Source of the DNA: JAFGLZ01 sp964390905
GTDB taxonomy: Bacteria; Planctomycetota; Phycisphaerae; UBA1845; JAFGLZ01
Assembly: GCA_964390905.1 (NCBI GenBank)
Contig: CAYMLO010000039.1
Coordinates: 1-64,000 of the forward strand
Reading direction: 5' to 3'
DNA length: 64,000 nucleotides
Positions 18,360 to 26,400 of this stretch are shown piece by piece. Below the pieces are notes generated by a model, which worked only from the letters and a program-made list of their open reading frames with translations, was not told where the DNA came from and searched no databases. Position 1 is the first letter of the stretch; each line of letters opens with the position of its first letter. Both the position numbers and the translations under genes were made by a program.

Positions 18360-20915
18360 ATGCAGCAGCGCAAGGCGATTTCGATTGTCTTGGCATTGTC
18401 CGGACTCGTCGCAACGGCTCCGGGCGGCGCTGCGCGGGCGGGTGAGGCCATCCGGCCGAAGCCTGCACCCTCCGGGCTCGTGGCCAAGGCCCTGCGGGCG
18501 ATGGACGGTGCTGAGGAGATCGTCTTCGTTGTCCGCGATCTCTGTTCTGCTTACCAATGGTACGCGACCTTTGGCGAGTATGCTGACGAAGAGAAGTTCA
18601 TCCATGCCCCGGACGGGTCGCGGCTGTGCAAGCTGAACCTGCGCAGCCGGCAACTCACGGTGCTGCTGGACGACCCCAAGGGCGGATTCCGCGATCCTCG
18701 CGTGCACTACGACGGCGACAGAATTCTCTTTGCCTATCGAAAGGGCGGCACGCATCATTACCATCTCTGTGAAATCAACGTCGACGGAAGCGGCTTGAGG
18801 CAACTGACCTTCGGAGACTGCGATGACGTCGATCCGGCTTACCTGCCCGATGGCGGCATCATCTTTGCGTCGAGCCGGTGCAACCGTTTCATAGCCTGCA
18901 ATCGTGTACCGACGGCCATTCTCTACCGGATGGATGCGGACGGCGGCAACATACTACGTCTCTCCGCAAACGCCATCCCCGACGATCGGCCGGCCGTGTT
19001 GCCGGATGGGCGAATCGTCTACACGCGGTGGGACTACACGGATCGTGACCCGGAGAAATTCCGCGACTTGTGGGTCATGAATCCCGACGGCACCGGACAG
19101 ATGGTGCTCTTCGGCGGGGTGGGGCGGCCTTACCCGGACTTCTTCGCCAAGTGCGATGCCCTGCCGATCCCCGGCGCGGACGACAAGGTCGTGTCGGTGT
19201 TCTCGCCGGCGTTCGGTCGTCGCGAGAACGCCGGGAACGTGATGGTTGTCGACCTCAGGACGGGGCCGGGCGATTGGCCCGCGGCCAGGCAGATCAGCCC
19301 TGACTTGCCGAAGCTGGGGTGGAGCATCGGCTCAGGGCGCGGGCACGTCGGATTTCGAGATCCGTATCCGCTGTCCGAGGACTGCTTTCTTGTCGCCAGG
19401 GACAAGCGCCTTCTGATCCTCGACGACAGCGGGAGGACCGAGGAGTTCTATCAAGCGGACAAGATGGTCCACGATCCGCGAGTGATCCGCCCTCGGGCGC
19501 GCGAACCGGTGATTGCCGCTCGCATCGATCTGCGGAAGACCACGGGGCAACTCGTTCTGACTGACGTCTACCGCGGGCGCAACATGGCTGGGGTCAAGCC
19601 TGGAACGATCAGGAAGCTCCTGGTGCTCGAAGACCTGCCCAAGCCGGGCAGCAAGCACGGACTCGCCGGCTTTCACGGGGGGTATCTCACACTCCGCGGG
19701 GTTCTGGGCACCGTTCCTGTCGAGCCGGACGGATCGGCTTCGTTCGAGGTCCCGGCGCTGCGGGCCGTTTACTTCGTGGCGCTCGACGAAAAGGGCCTGG
19801 CCGTGAAGCGGATGCAGAACTTCACGATGGTGATGCCCGGCGAAACCCAAGGGTGCGTGGGCTGCCACGAGCCTCGCACGGGGGCCCCTAGCAGCCAATT
19901 GAACAGAGGCCGCTTGATGGCGTTGAAGCGTCCACCAAGCCCAATCGAGCCCTTCGCGGACATGCCCGACGTGTTCGACTATCCACGCGACATCCAGCCG
20001 ATCTGGGACAGGCATTGCGTGGCCTGCCACAGCGCCGAGAAGCCGTTGGGACGCGTCGTGCTGACGGTGGACAACAACGAGTGGTTCACGCAGAGCTTCT
20101 CGGCGTTGTTGGCGTACGATCAGGTCAGCCAGTGCACCAGTTGGGGGGAAGACGGTGACCATCCCCCTTACGGCTTCGGGACTGGGGCCAGCCCGCTGAT
20201 GCAGAAGATCGACGGCAGCCATTACGAAGCGAAACTGACGAGCAAGGAACACGACAGGGTGCGGCTGTGGATTGAATCGGGCGCAGCCTTCACCGGGACG
20301 TATGCCGTGTACAACCACGCGGAGAACGCGGTCGCAACGCCCCTCATCGTTTCGAAGCCCGTGTTGGGGAAACCCGTCGGGCCCATCGTCGAGAGACGCT
20401 GCCTGACGTGTCACGGGTCGGTCGCCAACTTGGGGCGACGCGGCCGGCAGCAAAGGGATGACAAATGGACCAACGGCAAGCCGCCGGAATGGCTCAACTA
20501 TCCGTTGTACTGCTGGAATCTGTATAACCTGTCGCATCCGGCCAAGTCGATGATTCTTCGGGCATCGTTGTCCAGGAAGGCGGGCGGCTACGCGTGGTGC
20601 AAGGGGAAGGACGGTCGGCCCACCGCGACCTTCGGCGATACCAAGGATCCCGACTACGAGGCCATCCTTCGGGCCATCGAGGCGGCCAAGGTGCGTCAGC
20701 AGAGGTATGGCCGACCCGACCTCCCCGGCTTCCGTCCCGGCGATTACTATGTCCGCTGGATGAAGCGTTTCGGCATTCTGCCCGAGCGCTTCGACCCGGC
20801 CAAAGACCCCATCGACCCTTACGAGACGGACCGGGCATATTGGCGTTCGCAGTGGCATCGTCCGCCCGTGGGCCGAACCGCCTCCGGAGTGAGTTTCGTG
20901 CCCGGTGAAGGATGA
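18360..20915 (+). CDS. HzsA-like multihaem beta-propeller protein, copy 1
   Basis: An 851-residue exported protein (signal peptide ending near AARAG). Residues 45-430 form a TolB/PD40-type propeller (FAYRKGGTHHYHLCEINVDG, QLTFGDCDDVDPAYLPDGGI, VMNPDGTGQ). Residues 430-500 match the hydrazine-synthase-alpha middle domain (LGTVPVEPDGSASFEVPA, MVMPGETQGCVGCHE). Three CXXCH haem c sites are present: C499-H503, C553-H557 and C681-H685. It is therefore a periplasmic multihaem protein. Anammox hydrazine synthesis is not implied: the family is widespread in planctomycetes and no HzsB, HzsC or hydrazine dehydrogenase is nearby. It lies 90 bases before the esterase fusion gene, in one transcription direction with copy 2. 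Confidence 0.8.
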   Translation: MQQRKAISIVLALSGLVATAPGGAARAGEAIRPKPAPSGLVAKALRAMDGAEEIVFVVRDLCSAYQWYATFGEYADEEKFIHAPDGSRLCKLNLRSRQLTVLLDDPKGGFRDPRVHYDGDRILFAYRKGGTHHYHLCEINVDGSGLRQLTFGDCDDVDPAYLPDGGIIFASSRCNRFIACNRVPTAILYRMDADGGNILRLSANAIPDDRPAVLPDGRIVYTRWDYTDRDPEKFRDLWVMNPDGTGQMVLFGGVGRPYPDFFAKCDALPIPGADDKVVSVFSPAFGRRENAGNVMVVDLRTGPGDWPAARQISPDLPKLGWSIGSGRGHVGFRDPYPLSEDCFLVARDKRLLILDDSGRTEEFYQADKMVHDPRVIRPRAREPVIAARIDLRKTTGQLVLTDVYRGRNMAGVKPGTIRKLLVLEDLPKPGSKHGLAGFHGGYLTLRGVLGTVPVEPDGSASFEVPALRAVYFVALDEKGLAVKRMQNFTMVMPGETQGCVGCHEPRTGAPSSQLNRGRLMALKRPPSPIEPFADMPDVFDYPRDIQPIWDRHCVACHSAEKPLGRVVLTVDNNEWFTQSFSALLAYDQVSQCTSWGEDGDHPPYGFGTGASPLMQKIDGSHYEAKLTSKEHDRVRLWIESGAAFTGTYAVYNHAENAVATPLIVSKPVLGKPVGPIVERRCLTCHGSVANLGRRGRQQRDDKWTNGKPPEWLNYPLYCWNLYNLSHPAKSMILRASLSRKAGGYAWCKGKDGRPTATFGDTKDPDYEAILRAIEAAKVRQQRYGRPDLPGFRPGDYYVRWMKRFGILPERFDPAKDPIDPYETDRAYWRSQWHRPPVGRTASGVSFVPGEG

Positions 20916-21005
20916 CGTCGACCGTTCACCGCAGTCTTACATGGGGTTGTCGGTAGGGGGGCTCCATGTCCTCAGTCGCGACGCCTGGTATGGAAAGGAG
21001 ACGTC

Positions 21006-23060
21006 TTGGTGCTACAAGTGCTTTGTGCGTTCGCTCTGGTCGCCGCCGTCGGCAGCAGTGCGCCGGCCGACGGGACGAAGAAGGACGAGACGCGGTATCG
21101 CATCCAGAAGGACATCTCGTACCTGGAGGAAGGCAGCAAGGCCAGCCCGTACCAGCTTGAGCGCTCCCGTCTGGATCTCTATTACCCGGAGAACAAGACC
21201 GACTTCGCAACCGTAGTCTGGTTCCATGGCGGAGGACTCACCGGGGGCAGCCGGCACATTCCTGCGGGCCTCAAGGATCAGGGCATTGCCGTCGTCGCCG
21301 CCAACTACCGACTGCACCCGAAGGTTACCTGTCCGGCTTACCTACAGGACGCAGCCGCGGCTGTCGCATGGACCTTCCGGAACATCGAGAAGCACGGCGG
21401 CGATCCCGCCAAGATCTTTGTGTCGGGCCATTCTGCCGGCGGGTACTTGACGAGCATGATCGGGATCGACAAACGCTGGCTGGCCGAGTACGACATCGAC
21501 GCCGATCGGATCGCCGGACTCATCCCGCTCAGCGGCCACACGATCACCCACATGACCGTGCGAAAGGAAAGGGGAATCCCCAAGACTCAGCCGCTGGTGG
21601 ACGCGTTCGCGCCGCTCTACCATGTCCGCCCCGATGCGCCGCCGATCCTCCTGATCACGGGCGACCGCGAGATGGAGATGCTGGGCCGTTACGAGGAAAA
21701 CGCCTACTTCATGCGGATGCTCAGAGTCGTCGGTCACAAGGACGTCACGCTGCATGAGCTTCAAGGCCACGGTCACGGGATGGTCGCGCCGGCCATGTCG
21801 CCGATGCTGAGGTGGTTGCGGGCAAGAGCGAGTTGCGCAGGGGCGAAGGCTATGGACGGCGTCACGGACGGACAACTCTACGCCAAGGTCGAGGAAGCGT
21901 GGCGGGCAACCTGGGATCGATTCTACGACGAGCGGACGCACCTGTTCTATGACCGCGTTTGCAGCTATGACGCGGCCAAGCGTCTGGCCTATCTGCCTAC
22001 CCCCAAAGAGATTCACCGGCAGTACCCGAACCGCAACGGGTGGGGAACGGGCATGGAAGACTGCGCGATCAGCGCGGGGGTGATCCTGTCGATGATCTGT
22101 GACCGTTTCGCGGTGACCGGGGACCGCGGGCTCCGGGCGGCGGCGGAGAAGGTCTTCGCCGGGATGGTGTTGCTGGGGACGCTCAGTCCGTCGAAGGGCT
22201 TCGTGATCCGTGGGGTGTGCCCGGCCGACGGCCGATCGCACTACTGCGAGAGCTCTCGCGATCAGTACACCTGGTACGTCTACGGGCTGTGGCGATACTA
22301 CCACTCCCCGCTTTCCACGGCTGCGGAGAAGGCCAAGATGCGCGAGATCATCTCCGCGATCTGCGCCCGCATGGACCGCAACGTCGTGGCGAAGCATGAC
22401 TACCACATCGGCAGGGAGGACGGTACCTTCGACGGCCTCGTAGACAAGATGTGGAACAATGAGGCACACGAAATCGCACGGCTGCCCATGATCTACGCCA
22501 TCGGCGCGGACCTGACCGGGGCGAGTCGCTGGCGCGATGCCGCCAGGAGGCTCAGTCCCGAGGCGGCCGCCCAATCGGCGGAGAAATCGACGACGATTCT
22601 CTACGCCATGCTGCAGCAGCAGGTCTCGCTCGAGGCGCTCTACGAACTGGAGGAGTCCTCGCAGCTCAAGGCGAAGTGGCTGGCGTGTATGCGTTTGACG
22701 GCTGGTCGCGCGGAGGCCGGGTGTCTGTATGGTCGCGGGTATCGGGTGCAGGATCTGGGGAAGCTCAACATGGATTGGCGGACTTGGCCGATCAGGGAGT
22801 CTCGCGGCTACCGGATCCCGACCCTGCCGGAAGTCTGCAAGCGTGAGGACCGTACGATTCGTCAACCCGCCGAGGCGGCCTTGGTGCAGCTCCTCCTTCC
22901 CCGTCCACGCTTGACGTCGAAGCAGCTTGCGGCGATCAGACGGGCCATCGCCCAAGTCGACTATTCGAAGATCATCACGTACGGGTTGTACTACACGCAG
23001 GCCGTGTATTGGCGAGGCGTACGTCTCGGTGTGTTCGAGCTGCCGAGGGACCGGCGATAG
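21006..23060 (+). CDS. Alpha/beta-hydrolase esterase fused to a helical-barrel domain
   Basis: A 684-residue protein. AAAGGAG at 20994-21000 selects the TTG at 21006 (or the GTG at 21009), after which a signal peptide follows (cleavage near SSAPAD). Residues 40-275 are a carboxylesterase-type alpha/beta hydrolase: HGGG oxyanion motif, nucleophile Ser143 in GHSAGG, Asp in ITGDREME, and His in QGHGHGM. Residues 285-684 are a helical (alpha/alpha)-barrel-like domain (GWGTGMEDCAISAGVIL, DQYTWYVYGLWRYYHS, WNNEAHEIARLPMIYAIG) without an assigned activity. Such barrels often belong to glycosidases or lyases, so the fusion could deacylate and then bind or cleave one glycan. It sits between the two HzsA-like genes. 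Confidence 0.7.
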   Translation: MVLQVLCAFALVAAVGSSAPADGTKKDETRYRIQKDISYLEEGSKASPYQLERSRLDLYYPENKTDFATVVWFHGGGLTGGSRHIPAGLKDQGIAVVAANYRLHPKVTCPAYLQDAAAAVAWTFRNIEKHGGDPAKIFVSGHSAGGYLTSMIGIDKRWLAEYDIDADRIAGLIPLSGHTITHMTVRKERGIPKTQPLVDAFAPLYHVRPDAPPILLITGDREMEMLGRYEENAYFMRMLRVVGHKDVTLHELQGHGHGMVAPAMSPMLRWLRARASCAGAKAMDGVTDGQLYAKVEEAWRATWDRFYDERTHLFYDRVCSYDAAKRLAYLPTPKEIHRQYPNRNGWGTGMEDCAISAGVILSMICDRFAVTGDRGLRAAAEKVFAGMVLLGTLSPSKGFVIRGVCPADGRSHYCESSRDQYTWYVYGLWRYYHSPLSTAAEKAKMREIISAICARMDRNVVAKHDYHIGREDGTFDGLVDKMWNNEAHEIARLPMIYAIGADLTGASRWRDAARRLSPEAAAQSAEKSTTILYAMLQQQVSLEALYELEESSQLKAKWLACMRLTAGRAEAGCLYGRGYRVQDLGKLNMDWRTWPIRESRGYRIPTLPEVCKREDRTIRQPAEAALVQLLLPRPRLTSKQLAAIRRAIAQVDYSKIITYGLYYTQAVYWRGVRLGVFELPRDRR

Positions 23061-23101
23061 GGTGTATATGGGGGGACTGCAGGCTGTTGCAGGAGTACTG
23101 C

Positions 23102-26100
23102 ATGAAGCGGAATGACGCGATTTGGGTCTCTCTGGCATTGTCCGGATTCGTCGCGGCGATCATCGGTTCGCCGGTCGTGGCTCAACGGATTGCGAACGGT
23201 GATTTTGAGGCGGTCACCGCGGGAGCATTTGATTCGTGGGCGTCCAGTCCTGGATCGGGGGTCGCCTCGGTGTCGGAGACACCGACCGTTGTTGGCGGGA
23301 ACTACAGTGCAAAGATGGTGGCAGGCGGCGGCCTCTTGTCGCAGACGGTCAGTACCGACGGCATTCGTCACTTCGCAATGGAAATGGACTTCGCCGTCTT
23401 GGACGCCGTTTCGACCGGCGTCAGATCGCTGAGTGTGGTGACCTACTCGACGGCAGGCGGCTCGCACAGCGGGTCCGACAACATCGACAGCATTCGCGTC
23501 TATACGACCCCCGGCAATCGGCACCAGATTCAGGTCTACAGCCGCAGCGGGTTCCAGGACACCGGCCTGTTCGTCAAGCCAACGCCCGACCTCCATCGCG
23601 ACCGGCGTTTTGACGATGGCGAGACGCCGGTGGTGAACCACGTGAAAATCGTCGGGACGGGGTATGGTACCGCGAATCAAGCAGTGACGATTACGCTTGC
23701 TGGCGGAGAGACGTCGGGGTCGTACACGCAGCGTCTCTGCTACGTCGGCACAAACTCGCCGGTGAAGGACGTCGGTCTCTACTCGGCGGGATCCTCCGCC
23801 GACTACCTGGTTGACAACGTGTCTTTCATGCCCCAGCCCGCGCCGCCTCCCGAACCGAACCTGGTCGAGAAGGCCTTGGCGTTGATGGGCGGCGCCGAGG
23901 AGATCGTTTTCGCCGAGCGAGCGCTGTACTCGGACGGCCACTACTACGCCAACTTTGGGGGCTGGTCGGACGATCCGAAGAAGTTCCTGTATCCCCCAGA
24001 CGGATCGCGGTTGTGCAAGCTCAACCTGCGGACCAGGCAACTCACCGTGCTGTTGGATGACCCCAAGGGCAATATCCGCGATCCACGTGTGCACTACGAC
24101 GGCGGCAAGATCCTGTTCGCATATCGCAAGGGCGGCACGAAGCACTACAACCTTTATGAGATCAACACCGACGCGAGCGGGCTCAAGCAGCTGACCTTCG
24201 GGGAGTGGGACGACATGGATCCGGCCTATCTGCCCGACGGCGGGATTGTCTTTGTCTCGAGCCGAGGCCGGCGGTTCATCCCCTGCAATCACACGCTGGC
24301 CGCGATCCTCTACCGAATGGACGCCGACGGCAGCAACATACTGTGCCTTTCGGCCAACAACGTCCGCGACGACCGACCGGCGGTGCTGCCGGACGGCCGT
24401 GTCATCTACACGCGGTGGGAGTACGTGGACTCGGCCATCGGGTCGTTTCGCGATCTGTGGGTCATGAACCCCGACGGTACCGGTCAGATGATCCTCTTCG
24501 GCGGCACGGTGCAACCACCGGACCTGGTCTACTCGAAGTGCGACGCCCTGGCGATCCCCGGCACGGACGGCAAGGTCGTGTCGGTCTTCTCGCCACCGGT
24601 CGGCCTGCGTGAAAACGCCGGTCACGTCATGGTCGTCGACACGAAGGCCGGACCGGACGAGGCCGCCGCAGCCAGGCAGATCAGCCCCAAGAGGAACTTG
24701 CGCTATCACTATTGGTGGACGTCCGGCATCCCGTGGTTCGGCGGCGGGCGAACGGGGTTCCGCGATCCGTGCCCATTGTCCGAAGACTGCTTCCTGGTCG
24801 CCGAAGACAAGAGCCTGTTGGTCTTGGATGGCCAAGGGAGACTCCAGGAGTTCTTTCGGGCCAAGAAGATGGTTCACGATCCGCGGGTGATCCGTCCGCG
24901 GCCACGCGAACGCGTCATCTCGCCGCGCTATGACTTGAGGAAGTCTACCGGGCAATTCGTCCTGGCCAACGTCTACCGCGGACGCAACATGAAAGGGGTC
25001 AAGCCCGGTACGATCAAGAAGCTCTTGGTGCTCGAAGACCTGCCCAAGCCGATCAGCTACTTCTCCCTACCGGGGCTCATCAGCATGGACGGCACGCACA
25101 CGCTCCGCCGGGTCGTCGGCACCGTGCCGGTGGAGGCCGACGGGTCGGCCTCCTTCGAGGCCCCGCCTCTTAGAGGGCTCTACTTCGTGGCGCTCGACGA
25201 GAAGGGGCTGGCCGTCAAACGGATGCAGAGCTACACGATGGTGATGCCGGGCGAAACTCAAGGATGCGTGGGCTGCCACGAGCCTCGCGTGGAACCTCCC
25301 AGCTTGGCCGGCAGCAACGTTCTGATGGCGTCGAAACGCCCTCCGAGCCGAATCGAGCCGGCTCAGGGCGTGCCCGAGGTGTTCGACTACCCACGAGACA
25401 TCCAGCCGATCTGGGACAGGCACTGCGTCACTTGCCACAGCGCGGAGAATCCGTCGGGGCGTGTTGTGTTGACGGGCGACTACAATGAGTGGTTCACGCA
25501 GAGCTACTATGCGCTCTTTGCCTACAACCAGATCAGCGACATGATGGGGCGCTACAACAGCGAGTTTAGGAATCATCAGCCCTACGGTTTCGGCACCGGA
25601 ACCAGCCCGTTGATGAGGAAGATCGACGGCAGCCATCATGATGTGAAACTAACGAAGCAGGAACGCGACACGGTACGTCTGTGGATCGAGGCGAGCGCCC
25701 ACTTCGCGGGGACGTACGCGGTGTACAACCACGGCAAAAGCGCGGTCGCCGGGGCGTTGGCGAACAACCCCAGGGTCGAGATCGGAAAACCCCTCGACCG
25801 GATCGTCCACAACCGCTGCCTCTGGTGCCACGACTCGGCTGCGTCGATGGGGCGGCGCGTTCACAAGGGGCGGATGAACGCGCCCAAGCACTGCTGGAAC
25901 CTGTACAACCTCTCGTATCCGGCCAAGTCGATGATCCTCCTGGCGCCGTTGGCCAAAGCGGCGGGCGGGTACGGATGGTGCAAGGACCCGTACGGCCAGT
26001 CGGTCGTCTTCCGTGACACCCAAGACCCCGACTACCAGGCCATCCTGCGGGCCATCCGGGCGGCCAAGACACGGCAGGCAGAGGTCGGGCGATACGACAT

Positions 26101-26293
26101 GCCGGGCTTTCGACCCAACGAGCACTATGTCCGCTGGATGAAGCGCTTCGGCATTCTGCCCGAGAGCTTCGACCTGACCAAGGATCCCATCGACCCGTAC
26201 GAGACGGACAAGGCGTACTGGCGTTCCTTGTGGCATCGGCCCGCCGGCGACCGGGATTCCATCGGGCCCACTGCCGGGCTCCGCGGTGGGTAG
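23102..26293 (+). CDS. HzsA-like multihaem propeller protein with N-terminal binding-like domain, copy 2
   Basis: A 1063-residue paralogue of the gene at 18360. AGGAG at 23091-23095 sets the ATG; the signal peptide ends near PVVAQ. Unlike copy 1 it has about 230 extra residues after the signal (RIANGDFEAVTAG to VDNVSFMPQP), a jelly-roll-type module resembling the NGDFE-starting carbohydrate-binding or PEP-CTERM-associated domains, followed by a Pro-rich linker. The propeller, the HzsA-like middle domain and three CXXCH sites follow (C722-H726, C775-H779, C906-H910). Both copies keep the same haem spacing logic and a very similar C-terminal end (PGFRP, YVRWMKRFGILPE). It lies 41 bases after the esterase fusion gene. 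Confidence 0.8.
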   Translation: MKRNDAIWVSLALSGFVAAIIGSPVVAQRIANGDFEAVTAGAFDSWASSPGSGVASVSETPTVVGGNYSAKMVAGGGLLSQTVSTDGIRHFAMEMDFAVLDAVSTGVRSLSVVTYSTAGGSHSGSDNIDSIRVYTTPGNRHQIQVYSRSGFQDTGLFVKPTPDLHRDRRFDDGETPVVNHVKIVGTGYGTANQAVTITLAGGETSGSYTQRLCYVGTNSPVKDVGLYSAGSSADYLVDNVSFMPQPAPPPEPNLVEKALALMGGAEEIVFAERALYSDGHYYANFGGWSDDPKKFLYPPDGSRLCKLNLRTRQLTVLLDDPKGNIRDPRVHYDGGKILFAYRKGGTKHYNLYEINTDASGLKQLTFGEWDDMDPAYLPDGGIVFVSSRGRRFIPCNHTLAAILYRMDADGSNILCLSANNVRDDRPAVLPDGRVIYTRWEYVDSAIGSFRDLWVMNPDGTGQMILFGGTVQPPDLVYSKCDALAIPGTDGKVVSVFSPPVGLRENAGHVMVVDTKAGPDEAAAARQISPKRNLRYHYWWTSGIPWFGGGRTGFRDPCPLSEDCFLVAEDKSLLVLDGQGRLQEFFRAKKMVHDPRVIRPRPRERVISPRYDLRKSTGQFVLANVYRGRNMKGVKPGTIKKLLVLEDLPKPISYFSLPGLISMDGTHTLRRVVGTVPVEADGSASFEAPPLRGLYFVALDEKGLAVKRMQSYTMVMPGETQGCVGCHEPRVEPPSLAGSNVLMASKRPPSRIEPAQGVPEVFDYPRDIQPIWDRHCVTCHSAENPSGRVVLTGDYNEWFTQSYYALFAYNQISDMMGRYNSEFRNHQPYGFGTGTSPLMRKIDGSHHDVKLTKQERDTVRLWIEASAHFAGTYAVYNHGKSAVAGALANNPRVEIGKPLDRIVHNRCLWCHDSAASMGRRVHKGRMNAPKHCWNLYNLSYPAKSMILLAPLAKAAGGYGWCKDPYGQSVVFRDTQDPDYQAILRAIRAAKTRQAEVGRYDMPGFRPNEHYVRWMKRFGILPESFDLTKDPIDPYETDKAYWRSLWHRPAGDRDSIGPTAGLRGG

Positions 26294-26400
26294 TCCACAG
26301 AAGCGATCATCGGCGAATCGAGTGCAATACGCACCGCAAGCGATGCGTTGGATCTCATGGTGCACTGGGATGAGGCCATGATGGCTCTTGGGCTGCTGCG

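Noticed and set aside
18360..26293. Evidence for anammox hydrazine synthase
   Set aside because: Only the alpha-like family is present, in two copies with glycan-active neighbours. No HzsB, HzsC or hydrazine dehydrogenase lies nearby, and the family is widespread in non-anammox planctomycetes.
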